Positions 46,043 to 59,600 of a stretch of 64,000 nucleotides of DNA are shown piece after piece. The notes under the pieces are model-generated. The model made no database searches and was not told where the DNA came from. It saw nothing but the letters and a program-made list of their open reading frames with translations. A program made the translations under genes and the position numbers. Source of the DNA: Haberlea rhodopensis. Taxonomy: Eukaryota > Streptophyta > Magnoliopsida > Lamiales > Gesneriaceae. Every line of letters begins with the position of its first letter. The stretch's first letter is position 1. The DNA is taken from NCBI GenBank assembly GCA_907163345.1, contig CAJQUN010000040.1, forward strand, positions 1,922,001 to 1,986,000, written 5' to 3'.

Positions 46043-46377
46043 CCGTCCGTTTGGTTTGTAGGATAGAAAGAATAATGTAATAACTAAAATTATGAGATAA
46101 TAATAAATAATATAATTTGATAAATTATATTATGTTTGGTTTTGAAGATAAAATGTTGGATAATTTTTTTTTGATAAAATGGCTAAAACACCATCGAAAT
46201 TTGAATATCAAATTTGGAAGAAATTTCAAATTTTGGACGGAATTTTCAAATTTTGTTGAGAACTTCAAATTTTAAAAAGTAAAAAAAAGGTGAGAAATAA
46301 TATATATATCATTTTGCAATAAAGTGAGAAATATGATGTGATAACTTTTTTAAATTAAAAAAAACTAAACACGAGAC
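46043..46377. mobile_element. Probable Harbinger-like MITE
   Basis: The ends ccgtccgtttggttt and, reverse-complemented, gtctcgtgtttagttt align loosely. TAA lies on both sides (46040-46042 and 46378-46380). The weak terminal match leaves this tentative. Confidence 0.42.
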
Positions 46378-46476
46378 TAAAAAATAAACTTAAAATTACT
46401 AATCATTGTCATTCAATGCTAACATGACCTAAGTCTCATGTATCCACTACTTTCGAGCATCTAAATCTCATATTTT

Positions 46477-46581
46477 ATGCCATTAGCCATTTGGCTCAAA
46501 TGGCACAAAGTTGCTCCACAAAGCGAACACGGTCTCAAATTCGAGACCAACTCCCTTCCTCCGAATAAGGAAAAAAAATGT
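46477..46581 (+). mobile_element. tRNA-derived SINE
   Basis: Box A-like TGGCTCAAATGG and box B-like CAAATTCGAGACC lie about 45 bases apart. A short A tail follows, with 7-bp atatttt repeats on both sides (46470-46476 and 46582-46588). Confidence 0.62.
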
Positions 46582-46588
46582 ATATTTT

Positions 46589-47465
46589 CCCACAAGAAGG
46601 GTTCATATAAAGTAAAGAATTAAATCTGATGGTTTTATTTTTCGATCTTTCTGACTTGCTCTTACGAAATCAAGATCAAAAAGATTGATTTCATCGGTGC
46701 ATCTTCCCAAGTCAATTGAGACTTCTGGTTTAGCGCCATATATTAATTTTTACCGTCTCTTTTCCAGAAACAGAAACAACCACTGAGAAATTATCCTCTA
46801 CTTTCCACTCACAAATTAAATTCGAAACTAACGAATCATTTACTACTTCAAATCAATTAAAATATAATCAAAATTGTTATGACAGAATAATATGGATAGA
46901 AAAAATAGAGTTGCCCACACTTGATTACAATCCAGCGGACGCAGTTGTTATCAACGGTAGAAAGGCCATATCCGCGGCTTCTATGAATTTCCACTGTCAG
47001 ATTCAAGTACTCAATAACAGCCGTTGGATGAGATAATGATGCTCATCATACCGTCAAAAAATTACAAAAATTGAATTTCAAAAGCGAAGCCAGAGAGGGA
47101 GGACAGACAGAGCTCAAAGCCCCCTCTTTCGAAATTCATCACTTTCCCAGATATTCATGAATTGTACGTATGTAGATTCGTGTACTTCTGATTGAGATCG
47201 AGATAATTTGTACACTGGAAAGTTTCTTGGATTTTTTATTTAGTGAATCTGAAGCTGAGTGGATTATGAGAGTATTCAGTTTTCAAAATTTGAATTTTGT
47301 TTGGTTTGTAATTCGAAATCCGTCTAAATTTGGAGAGGAAGGCGAAGGCTAGTGGAATTAGGATTTTGTGGATTTGAATTTTCTAACTTGTGAAAAGAAT
47401 TTCGTTTGGTGAATTGTATTATATTTTTGCGTTTTGGAAATTTTTATTTTGAAATTAGATTTTGA
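46589..47465 (+). other. Upstream region and 5' leader of the CXC gene
   Basis: The DNA from about 47080 is purine-rich (gagagggaggacagacag) then T-rich, as in plant 5' leaders. A leader intron is possible. No TATA box can be assigned with confidence. Confidence 0.4.
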
Positions 47466-50400
47466 ATGGAGCAAAGAGAGGGAGGGGAGTTCCTCTCCAA
47501 AAGTCGGACGTCACAATCGGAGGATTCTGCAACCCCGGCAGCTGCGGATTTCCCGGTGAGGAAGCTTGTGAGGCAGCTGGATTTTACTGGCTTATGTGGC
47601 GGCGCGTCGAGCGTCGTTCACCCTCAGCCGCATCAGATAGCAACGCCGAACCATCTGAGCCAACCTACTGAGCAGCTGTCAGCAAAACCGTCGCAGATGC
47701 CCGTTATGACTTCGCAACAGCCTCCACGGCTACCTGCGCCACCCATTCTTCCTACTATACGCCCTCTTGTGTAAACGCCTCAGCAACTACTTGATTTTTT
47801 TTTTCAAACTTTGTCGGAATTATTGTATTGGGAGCATCAGATTGTTGATTTTTAAAACCTTTCAAAGTTTTGTTGGTCAATTCTTCAGTTTTCACATAAA
47901 AGTTTCGAACTTTTTGTGTTTCAATGAAATTATGCCGTCCCAGATATATATTCAAAAGGAGAAAAGTGGAAATATATTATTTTCTAAAAGATCCGCTATG
48001 ATAACTTTCTTCCAAGTTAAATGCGTGAATATCACTGCAAAAAAATATTAATTCCCGTTCCTTTACATTTCTAATGTTATGAGATTACATTCTTATAGAA
48101 GTGTGGGTTCGTTGGGTTATGTCGTCTCAATAAATTAGCATCTGCATGCAGAAATTTCATGTACCCTTCCATGATAGCTTCTTTCTATGAATTATCTTAC
48201 ATATTTTTGTTGTGTTTCATATGGAGATTGATGTTGATTGGTCTATGTTCATGAGAAGCTTTTCTTGTCTTTCCTTTTCACTTGATATGCTTTCCAGTAG
48301 CAGCAAATTTGTGGATTATGAATTCTTATTTTCATGCACTGATGCCTGATTTTTTATTTTTTTTTGAACGATGCTGATGCCTGATTTAGGATTTATTTTT
48401 GCGTCATGTCTCCTGAAGATACCCTACCGTCTCCTTTGATGTAGTACCTGTTTCTTTATGATGCTTGCTTATATGAAGATCAAAAGATCAAATGTTTGAT
48501 TGTCTTTTAATAGTTTCTGCTCTCTTTGATGTGTTTTGATAGTAGAAGTATGCACCTTCTTCTTCGTGTGGACACTTCTTTGCTGGTGAGTTAAATTAGT
48601 CTCTTCCTTCCACAGGAAACCTGAATCACCAAGAGCAAGATCAAGACCAAATCTGAATGAAGTAAAAGATGGTACTCCAAAGAAACCAAAGCAATGTAAC
48701 TGTAAACATTCTCGATGTTTGAAACTGTGAGCAATTGCCCTTTTTTCATGCTCTTTGTTCTTTGGCAAATGAGTGTATAAGTAGAATATGACACCTGCTT
48801 CAAATTTTTTTGGTGAATTTTGTGAAGTATTTTCAGTATTAAAGTGCCAGACTCTGCGCTTACCATACTATTTATTTTCTGGCGAATCCGTCAGTCCAAA
48901 ATTGAAGAGTCTTTGTTCCATTTTGAGTTTCAACCTTTCTCTTGTGCTGTTGGGAGGGATTGCTCACTGTTTGTATTTTATTATTTTGAGTAAGAATGAA
49001 CAGCTGAAAATTTTATGATGAAGAAGTGTTGCTAATATTTTATTGATAAATTTATGATGAAGAAGTGTTGCAAATATTTTGTGAAGATAAGCCAATATAT
49101 TATACTTTTTCGCTGAGGGATGTCATGAGTTTAAGCATAATAATATAACTGAATGACTTTAAAATCTTGATTATAAGTTTGTCATTGTTGTTGTTGAGTG
49201 GTTGTTTGGATTTATTCAGTTATGATAGAACAAGGTTACCATTATCTGTTTCATGGAAAATCTTTTGCATGTATTCACAAGTTGCAATTGGGGAAAAACT
49301 ATCACAGACAAATTTTGAAGAAGTCATTCGTTGACAGCATGGGACAAGGTCCACTTGTGGGCGACGAAGCTAATACGAATACTCGAAGATTTAGATAATC
49401 ATTCATTAAATTATTTTGGGTGTCTGACATGTACTATCGCACATATAATGAAACTGATATTTCCCATTTATGAAGGTGTTTCTATTCTCTAATTATCTAA
49501 CTAAATTATGTGTGAGGTTTTGTTTGCCATTATACCATTTTTATTTCTCACTAGCATCTTTAAATTGATAATTTAGCTAGTTGGTATTCCTATGATTTCA
49601 ATAATCTCCGTTGATTTTTTATTTGTTTAAAGCGCTTGAGATTTTATTGAGTATATAAGCATGTGAATAAACTACATCCACCTTGACGGAATTAATTGTG
49701 ATGCATGTCCTAACAATTTCGTGGTCAGGTATTGTGAATGTTTTTCATCTGGAACATATTGCGATGGTTGCAACTGTGTAAATTGTCATAACAATGTTGA
49801 GAATGAAGCTGCCAGAAGAGAAGCAGTTGAAGCTACACTTGAGCGCAATCCTAATGCATTCAGGCCAAAAATAGCTGGTAGTCCACATGGAGCTCGGGAC
49901 AGCAGGGTACCATGAAAAGCTCTATTTCATCTTTTAAAACTGCATTGTTATATTATACAGCATTAGCTTGGGATTGTTGCCGTACCTCCATTTTATATAT
50001 TTCTGTTTTTTAAGCTTAGATATGGTTGATTTATGTCTGGTTTTTGTTTTGCTCCTCTCATCTCCTTCAGTAACATTTATTATTTTAACTTCTTTTTTAT
50101 GATTGAAAGCCTTGGAATCTGCCCTTGAAATAAACTGTCATGAATTGTCTTCATATGAAGAAATACTGAGTGATTTTATGAACCCTAACAAAAAATTTCT
50201 TTCAAATTCAAGTTTTGTTTGAGATTGAAAGTCAAAATTAGGTCTAAAACAATGTAATCGCTGACTAACCCTGTTCTTTTTTTTGGTGGACATGGTTTAG
50301 CAAATATCCATCAGACGAAGTTCTATCTCTCAGTAATTTAAAGGGTGAGCATGTTTTACATAATTTTAAAATAGATAGAAGGTTGGATGTTGGCAATTGA

Positions 50401-53400
50401 AGATAAAATTTAGGCCATATGTTAAAGACGTATTGTTCTTCGCTCTTAGAAACACCCTTGAGGAAGTGATGTAAATTATAGAATCCAAGAGCAAAGGAGG
50501 GAGACTAAAATTAACTTGACTCAAAGTTATAAGCATTAGTTGAGTAATTTGTGGATCCCTGAAAGTTTAATATCAAACAGAACACAATGGGAAGGAGATA
50601 TCCATATAACCTGAATAAAATTTGCAGTTGTCACTGTATGTTTTCAGTCAGTCGGCCAAAATTTATTGAATGCTGAGGTTAAAAATTTAAAATATATTAG
50701 AAATGATATAATTCGCGACTTACTGAAAAATTATATTTTGAAAAGAGATGAATTCCCTTGTATATTTGGTTTCTAATATCTAGTAATTGTTTCAGTGATT
50801 TACCAAACACTTGCTCAATGTTATTGATCTTCATTCACATTTATGACAACTTTCTCTTCATGTCACATTCGGTGGTTGTTAGATTTGTTAATCATTTACC
50901 TCTATTGTTTTTTTGCTTGACTTTTGTCCAAGTGAAGCTTTTTCCATGATACCCGTATTTTACCTTGGATTGCTTGTCAATATATGCAACATCAATGTAT
51001 GCATCTGATTTTTATCCCTCAAATGGGAAACAAATTTATTCTCTCATTTACAATGTGCATATAACTGGCATGACGATGCATTTCAGCATGTCCAGAACTC
51101 CAAAATTTTTAATTTGTGTTTATTGCATGCAATAACATCATGTATGTAGGAGGAAGCTAGGGAAGGTTTAATTACCGGAAAACATAATAAAGGATGTCAC
51201 TGCAAGAAATCAGGATGCCTCAAGAAGTACTGTGAGTGCTTCCAAGCTAATATACTTTGTTCTGAAAACTGCAAATGCATGGACTGCAAAAACTATGAAG
51301 AAAGCGAGGAGAGGCAAGCTCTTTTTCATGGAGATCATGCCAACAATATAGCATATATCCAGCAGGCGGCAAATGCTGCTATCACAGGTGCTATTGGATC
51401 TTCTGGTTATGGGTCTCTCCCTTTGAACAAGAAACGAAAAGGTCAAGAGCTCTTCTTTGGATCAATAACAAAAGATCCAGTGCACATACTTGGGCATTTG
51501 CAGCAGGTAAATTTTAGTTATTTTTCTTAAGATATAGTCTGCATTATGCAGTTAACAAGATTGCTAGAGTAGATCTGAGCAGCCCAAGACTATACCTACT
51601 TGATCAGTTATGTGTTTTTTACTTTCTTTCCCGAATTTAATGCTCGCGTTTTTTTAAGACATGCATAATGCTACGTTATTAAAATGCAAATTAATGCTCA
51701 TGTTTTTTTTAAGACATGGATAATGCTACGTTATTTAAAATACAAATTTTATTCCAAAAGTTCTCATGCTAAAGTGTATTGATATGGCGCACACGCACAT
51801 CAATATGTTAAGGGTAAAAATGAAGACAACTAAAACTTTAACCTTCACTTGAAATTTCACAATAAATCACTAGAGATGGAATACAGGACCGCTGATTACA
51901 CTTAACCTATTCTTTTTGTACCTTTATTATTGCTAAAGATTCACATTGTGGTGACTGATGAAGTTGGTGCCTAATCTCACAAACATGAAATATAAATCTG
52001 TCCTGTTGGAAAATTTGAACTTAGCAACATACCCTAAAGAGGAAAAAGTCCAATGCTAATGTCATGCTTACAAAGTAAGGAGTGTGTCCTTTGTAGTAAA
52101 AATTTGAGCTGAAAAGTCAAGGTTCATGACATGGCACAAGTACTGTTATATTGAAGGCATTGTGGAATCTGAAAGGATTCATAATATTTTGAGGAATTTT
52201 TAGTAAGATGAAGAAAATAAGGTTGGAAGTATGAGAAATATTTGGCTGAAAGCTACTTTAATTGTTTGGGTTCAACCATTACACTGTTACATTTGCGAGT
52301 CTAGCAGTAATGCTTGAGCCTGAGGTAATATGAGATCGTGCTACTCCATGCCTGACATGGAAAGCTCGATTGAAGTTTCTACAATTTAGCTGGTGGAAAA
52401 ACCAGTAATTGATGATCATTCTATCAGCACATATGGTTGGTGGAAAAATAAAAGGACTTATTGAAGATAATGTCTGCAAGTTGAAATGTCTTAAAGTGGA
52501 TAGATGGGTTAAACTTATTACATCTGGTTAACATCTTCTTCGCTATATTTGAATTAAAATTCATCAAATAGGATCCTTTTTTCTCTTTTGACAGGCTAAC
52601 CAAATTAAGGGTTCGGGACCTTCCTCTTCACTTTCTGGTCCCCAGCATGGTAATGTGTCAGCCTTGGGCCCTTCAAAGTTTACTTACAGGTAGACATAAA
52701 CTTCCATTGAGATTTATTTGCAGCATTCTTTCATGCAACTAACTATTGTATTGTGATGACAGCTCACTCTTGGCTGACATCATTCAGCCGCAGGACGTTA
52801 AGGAACTCTGCTCGGTGCTCGTGGTGTATGGGGGAGAAGCTGCGAAGATGCTTGCCGGTATACATGGATTTTCAAATAAGCCAATTTATCTCGTGGTTTA
52901 TTTGTATCAGTAATACCTTTGTTTTTAATGTTATCCATTACCTCGTGGTATGTTTAATGACACTCTACTTGCTATCAAATGGCATGTTTTAAGGAAGATT
53001 TCCTGCGAATATATTTAACATGAATAGAGCTTTGAGTAAAATGCTCTCCACTCATCTCATGTTCTCTATGCAACATGGGATAGAGTGTCTGAGAGTTGAG
53101 ACAGTTAAACTATCTCAGGAGGGGATTGTTAGCCTTGTTTGTGTCATTTTTTTTCCCTTTTGTTCCTTAAAACAAGACACGTGAGACAGCACTATATTAC
53201 TGTTAACTTTCTTTTGTTTTTTAACTTGTGTTGCTAACAGAAGAGAGAAAACCAGTAGAAAATAGGCCAGAGGTTTGCAGAGAAACTTCACTGGCTTCAT
53301 CAAGTCAAAACCTGTCTCAAAGCCTGAAGCTTTCTGTGGCAGAGGAAGCTTTAATACACGATCCTTCAAGTGGAAATCAGAATGAAAACACTAAAATTGA

Positions 53401-54765
53401 AAGTGGTTTTGAAGAAGCTGATTTATCAAAAGGAAGGCCAATGTCTCCTAGTACATTAGCTCTGATATGTGATGAACAAGATGCAATGTTCCCTACTACT
53501 GCTTCTCCTAATGGATTAGCAGGCCATAACAATGTTTCATCACAGTTACCACGTGATCAAGGACTGACTGAAGCATATCCAGAGCAAGAAAGAATTATTT
53601 TAACTACCTTCCGTGATTGTCTGAACAGGCTCATCACTTTAGGAAATATAAAAGGCAAGGTTCATCCTCTCTGCTTTTCATTTTGTACTTTACTGTCTAA
53701 ATTTATGAACATGTTTGAGCATCTGAAGTTTTATGAAACTAGAAGCAGGCGATCTATTGAGTGAACTCACAGATGGACATATATAAAAGTACCAAGGAGT
53801 TCCTTAGCCTCTCTATTTTTTGAGATACTATGTTTCTTCTCTTTTCATGTGGCAAAGTATCCCTCTGAAGTCATAAATGTTCTAGTTGATACATCTGTGA
53901 AATTTTTTGCATGAGGCTCCCATCGCTTTTAAGCTCAAACTTGCATCGTTGTTTTAACTCTGCACTTTTCTGCCTACATCATTTAGAAATGTAATAGTGC
54001 CATAATCTTAGAATAGTTGGCTTCATTCACTAGGGACTGTGTGCTGCAAACCCATGGGAGAACTTTTAAATAACCTCAGGCCATTGTCAAATTGTAGTGT
54101 TTCTGGTTTTTAAATCTTGCAACTTTTAAGGAAATAGAAATTGCGGACAGAATCTAGGAATGACATACTTTCATCTCACAGTGTGCAGATTGGGTGAGTG
54201 CAACAGGTTTCTTATTCTACCACAAGCTCCCCGATCAATCAACCGGTTGAATGAAAATGGGAATTAATATGCAAGGTTGCCATCGCTTCCCAGAACAGAC
54301 CTTGTTGTGTAATTAGATCCCAGCACTAGAATCACTCGACCCATATCTGACCAAGACAAATGTATTGTTTGTACTTGTTTCCCATTTTTCAAGTGTTTTT
54401 TTGTGTCCAATTGACTCTAGATGCTACTTTAAAATATGAATTCAACAGTCTTGTTACGCTTCTTTTTGTCTCGGGAGTATACTAACGGTCCTTTTCACTC
54501 TGCAGCAGCCCAATATTCTTCATTGGCACAAACTGATTCAGGTAATGAAGAAGACTTAACCATCAACGACACAATAAATACAAGAACTGAAACTTCAACT
54601 CAGCAGCATATAAGCAATGGTGCTGCAAAAATTTTCGTTCTTCCACCGAGGACTTCTTCTACGGTTAATCAAGATGTTGCTGCTGTCAATAGTGAACCCC
54701 CTCAGAAAATAACACCAGCTGATCAAAATGGGGATGTAAGGGCAAAAACTGAACGTGAAGTATAA
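47466..54765 (+). CDS. TCX5: TSO1-like CXC-domain protein (TCX5/TCX6 type)
   Basis: Nuclear DNA-binding CPP-family protein, homologous to animal LIN54. Arabidopsis TCX5/TCX6 act in DREAM-type repressor complexes on cell-cycle and DNA-methylation genes. Exons are 47466-47770, 48616-48726, 49729-49906, 51150-51506, 52595-52689, 52763-52857, 53241-53654 and 54506-54765, giving 604 residues with every phase matching. Features are an N-terminal VRKLVRQLDF motif, the first CXC block from C129 (CNCKHSRCLKLYCECF ... CNCVNC), the linker RNPNAFRPKI, the second CXC block from C214 (CHCKKSGCLKKYCECF ... CKCMDCKN), and a conserved SLLADIIQPQDVKELCSVLV segment. Intron 7 appears to use a GC donor. The start ATG is chosen by the family-like N-terminus. 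Confidence 0.93.
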
Positions 54766-55242
54766 TGTGTGTAGGATTAGTCGGCATTCACTCAAAACAT
54801 GCTGTTGCATCTCTGTAACATTAGGCCATATTTTGATTTGGCTTTTTTTCGGTGTAGCAGTGAACACTACATATAGAGTTCATTATTAGTACATATTTTA
54901 GATAGAATTTTCTGTCTTCATTGATTAATACCATGTAAGATTGAAATTTCCATTTTCTCGGCAAATATTTACTTCCAACTTGTGACAACCAAGCAAAGTG
55001 ACAGAACTTGTAAATCCCTATGTTCTATGAATGGGTTTGCATAAATTATTTTACCTATCAAATTACCATACTTAACTCGATAATATAATATGAACTCATG
55101 CAGAATTCCCATTCCCTCGAGATAAAACAAAAAAAAAACCAAAAAAAATACCCGAATCGAACTTGAAAAGAAATGTTTGGTGAATTACAAGGTTAGATAA
55201 ATAAGCTTTGTACTATCGAGAAATTGTTGAATTTCGAGTAGC
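54766..55242. other. CXC gene 3' UTR and spacer
   Basis: The 3' UTR probably covers the first 150-250 bases. No further gene seen. Confidence 0.45.
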
Positions 55243-55250
55243 ATTACCGG

Positions 55251-55455
55251 CATGGGCGGATGTACGTGTTGCCACCTTGCCCCAAAAAAAAATTTATTAC
55301 CTAAAAAGAATTTAAAAACTTGTAGTTTTACCCTCTAAAAATTATATTTTACCCTGACAATTCATTTTTGCCCTCTCAAATTATATTTTGACCTAAAGAA
55401 ATTTTTTGACATCTATTTTTATGTTTCCCCCTTCCCAGAAATCCTACCTCCCCTT
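55251..55455. mobile_element. Small hAT-type MITE, 205 bp
   Basis: Perfect 8-bp duplications attaccgg lie at 55243-55250 and 55456-55463. The ends catgggcggatg and, reverse-complemented, aaggggaggtag match in part. The interior has poly-A and repeated 'ttttaccct/ttttgaccc' strings. Confidence 0.65.
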
Positions 55456-55463
55456 ATTACCGG

Positions 55464-55966
55464 ATTCTGCTAGCAGCTCTCCCGTTTGAATGAATTTATG
55501 GGCACGATATGAATTATATTCTCGAGTTTCCTATTCCACATGAATGATCTTATTGACTGCATCAGGTCATTGCCTAAATTTAGTTGACTATTGATCGGGT
55601 AGATGTCTTTCAACTACTGGCAGCATTATTCTCGAGAAGAAAATAAAAAGATATTTGGGAGCCATAATTATTTATTTTTGTATGGTTGTCTACTTAATTG
55701 TTAATACATCCATCGAAGATTCAAAATAATTAAAAAATAAAAATTTAAGTTACATCAGATTCATTTTTTGGTATAAGTATCAAACTCCCATATAACAAAA
55801 ACAAAAATTGATTTATATCTAAACGTACATCTTATAATAAACATAGAAAAGCGTAGATAAACAAACATCTTCACAAGCGTTTATTTCTTTTAAATGTGGA
55901 ATGACAATAACATTATTTTATAATAATATAATTATTGACAATATTTTATATCAATGCTAATAATAA
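55464..55966. other. AT-rich spacer
   Basis: No gene recognised. Confidence 0.35.
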
Positions 55967-56629
55967 TGATACCCGCTAGAAGATACCACCTGACGAGCCG
56001 ACCTAGCTCCAAGGCATGTTACTCGTCATTCTTCGGCGAGAGCTCGCCTACCCATCCGAGCTCTTTTGCAAGGCCCGACCTGTTTTGCCGACCTGTTGCA
56101 CCTGACCTGTTTCCCTCCCGTAACTCGTTGTGAGACCTCTTTTGAGAGTCCGAGCTGATAGGCCGAGCTCTCCTCATTTCCCTTGTTGCTACCGGCTCTC
56201 AGCAAGGAAACCAGTTTCCCAAGATATCTGGTCCTAGATATGCGGAGCAATATCAGGGATTTGATTGTATTATCAGGATCTTAACATATCTGGGTAAGAT
56301 TGGGATAAACATGGAAAGAGTCCTTGTTGCCATACTACTCTTAGGTTTCCGCCTATAAATACCAGGTTTGGAGTATTGATTAAAATTAATGTTATAATTG
56401 CTTTCACTTACAGCATATATTCTCTTCATATTCTCTCGCCTGACTTGAGCGTCGGAGGGGACCCGCCGGAATAACTTCCGGCCCCTTCTCACATTTGCTT
56501 CGTATTTTCAGGTCATTGCAGAAGATATTTGCTAATACCCCGGCTATTATATTGAGTGTTGGAGGAGAAAGAGAGGTGGACCCCCTCTCTATTGATATCA
56601 GCAAGTCATCGCAAATTTAGGTGATATCA
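55967..56629 (+). repeat. 5' LTR of gypsy family B
   Basis: Starts TGATACCCGC and ends GGTGATATCA, immediately before the primer site. TATAAATA lies at 56354-56361 inside GCCTATAAATACCAGG. Its DNA parallels the solo LTR at 33030-33683 throughout. Confidence 0.9.
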
Positions 56630-56630
56630 A

Positions 56631-56650
56631 TTGGCGCCGTCTGTGGGAAC
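56631..56650 (+). other. Primer binding site
   Basis: TTGGCGCCGTCTGTGGGAAC, one base after the LTR, is the type of tRNA primer site seen in Tat-lineage gypsy elements. Confidence 0.82.
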
Positions 56651-56675
56651 TATTTACTGAATTGAAGACGTTGAT

Positions 56676-59600
56676 ATGGCTGGACGACGTGGACGTGGGC
56701 GTGGAGTCAGGAGGAATCAGGAAGAAAGATTAAATCCCTGTGTGGAAAATCAAGATGTTCCTCCACAGCAGGAAGATCAGGCACCTCCATCTGTTATGAA
56801 GGTGGGAGATATGACTATGGAGCAACTGGCACAATTCATCAGTCAGACCATGCAAAATACTCTTTTCCAACACCAGGTTCCGCCACCAACGGAGTCTAAT
56901 CAACCTCCACCGCCTTCTCAAACAAATCAGGCGCCTTCGCCTGTTCAGCCAGAACAGGCCCGTGAAAACAATAGGGTAGCCAGTGCTGTGGTAGATACAC
57001 AAGTAGAGCCTCCGCTAATAGATCCAATGGAGGCTGTATGGGGAGAGATAAGGCGATTGGCTCAGCATCTTGGTGGCCGAACTACAGTGGCTAGGAGAGA
57101 AAGTCCATTCTCCCTAAATATTCTAAGAGAGGAACTCCCGCCAAATTTCAGACAACCTGCAGTGGGAGAATATGATGGAAGCACAGACCCTGAAGAGCAT
57201 CTTGGAAGATTTGAGAATGCTGCTCTGTTGCATAGGTATTCTGATGGGATCAAATGCCGTGTTTTCCTTACCACCCTGGTTAGATCGGCGCAACAGTGGT
57301 TTAATTTACTTAAACCAAACACTGTAAGCTGCTTTGAGGAGTTCAGTTCTGCCTTTCTAAACCAGTATGCCAGCAGTAAGAGGTATCAAAAAACTTCTTT
57401 GAGCCTGTTCACTACCAAGCAGAATGAGCAGGAGTCCTTGAGGGAGTTCGTACAACGCTTTAACGGGGTAGCCTTAGAGGTCCCCACTGCAACGATGGAT
57501 GTCCTTATTAATGCCTTTACACAAGGGCTTAAGGCAGGAGAGTTCTTTAAATCCCTGGTAAAGAAAACTCCTAGAAGTTATGACGAACTTCTGGGAAGAG
57601 CTGAAAAGTATATCAATCTAGAAGATGCTCAGAGACAGAGAAGGGTTGATCTGCGGCCATCAGAGAAGAAGGATAAGTTAGAGTTAAGTAAGAAAAGAAC
57701 TGTTGACAGGGCTGATGAAAGTGGTCGAACTAGAAGTCAATTTGCATCACGCATACCTCTATCCATGAGCTTGGAAAGAGCTATGGAAATATGTGATGAT
57801 AGAAAGAAACTAGAAAGACCCAGGAAGTTGGATAATGGGTCCCGTACGCCTATTTCTGATAAGTATTGTGAATTCCATAGAGAGTACGGTCATATAACGA
57901 ATGAGTGCCAGAAGCTTGAAGATGAGGTAGAAAGAATCATCAGAAGAGACTCTGAAATAAAAACTCTGCTAACAAGGAAGCAGGAACCTTCTCAGAAAGG
58001 ACAGGGTAGAAGCCGGTACCGAGGAAAAAGAAGAGAAAAGACACCATATAGGGGCCGAACCAGGTCCCGTGAAAGGGGTATCGCTCCTAAAGAAACAGAT
58101 AATCAAAGGAGAAGGGTCGAACAGGTGGATAATAATCCTACCAGAGGAACTATTAATATGATCTCAGGGGGACCCACGGATGGAGACTCGGGCAGAGCTC
58201 GGAAAAGTCATGGTAGAAGAATGGAAAATTTCGAAGTATCAGAAGAGTTAATTGAAAGGGATGAGCCTGTCATAAGCTTCGGACCTAGTGATCTGAGAGG
58301 AGTTGCAACTCCACACAATGATGCCCTAGTCGTGACCGTAACCATAGCTAATTATGACGTAGCAAGGATCTTCATTGATACTGGGAGCTCAGTCAATGTC
58401 TTATTTAAAGATACTTTAGAAAAGATGCAGATAGAGGGGTCAAAATATGAACACATTGCAACTCCTCTGTATGGGTTCACCGGGCACGCAATTCAACCGC
58501 TTGGACAGATCAACTTGCCCTTATCTCTGGGTCATGGGATGTCTCGCATAACAAAGATGGTTAATTTCACTGTGGTAGAAGCACCATCATCGTACAATGC
58601 AATCTTAGGCCGACCTGCAATGAAGGACTTCAAGGCGGTAGCTTCTACCTATCATCAGAAATTAAAATTCCCAGTGGGTAGAGAAGTTGGGGTTCTTTGT
58701 GGTGACCAGAAAACAGCCCGCAGATGTTACGTGGACGAAGTAAAGGAAGACGTGAAGCGAGCTCGCCGGGAGGTCGGTTGTATTGAAAGAGCTGGGTATA
58801 GTGTTCCTAAAGACAAAGGCATTCCCAACAGCTTGGATGAAGAACCTGAAATAATTGAGCTCGTCTCTACTGATCAAAAAGTAAAAATAGCCAAGGACTT
58901 GGAAATAAACGTTAGAGCCGATCTCATTTCATGTTTAATTAAAAATGAGGATATCTTTGCCTGGAGTGCTCGAGATCTAAGAGGAATTAGACCAGACGTA
59001 CTAGAACATCATTTGAATGTGCTCTCGGGAGTCCAACCTGTAAAACAGAAGAAAAGACATTTTGGACCTGAAAAGGATAAGGTCATAAGAGAGCAGGTGG
59101 AGGAGCTCCTTCGGGCAGGTCAAATTCGAGAAATACAATTTCCAACATGGCTCTCAAATGTGGTCTTAGTACCAAAGAGCTCTGGAAAGTGGAGGATGTG
59201 TATAGACTTCAGAGATCTTAATAAGGCATGTCCGAAGGATTGTTACCCATTACCAAGGATTGATCAGATGGTTGATTCAACAGCAGGACATCAGTACTTG
59301 TGCTTAATGGATGCCTACCAGGGATATCATCAGATTCCTCTGGCTAGAGAAGATCAAGATAAAGTCAGTTTTGTCACGTCAGATGGGACTTTCTGCTATG
59401 TTGTTATGCCCTTCGGGCTCAAGAATGCAGGAGCTACTTACCAGCGTTTGATGGACAAGGTGTTTTCAAAACAGCTAGGCCGCAATGTGGAAGTATATGT
59501 GGACGACATTCTTGTAAAATCAAAAAGTGGCACCGATCTCATTGCCGATCTGACTGAGACTTTCTCCACCCTTAGGTCTTACGGGTTAAAGTTAAACCCT

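Noticed and set aside
48469..48866. Minus-strand frames in the CXC gene
   Set aside because: They lie across intron 1 and exon 2 of a well-supported gene and have no domain.
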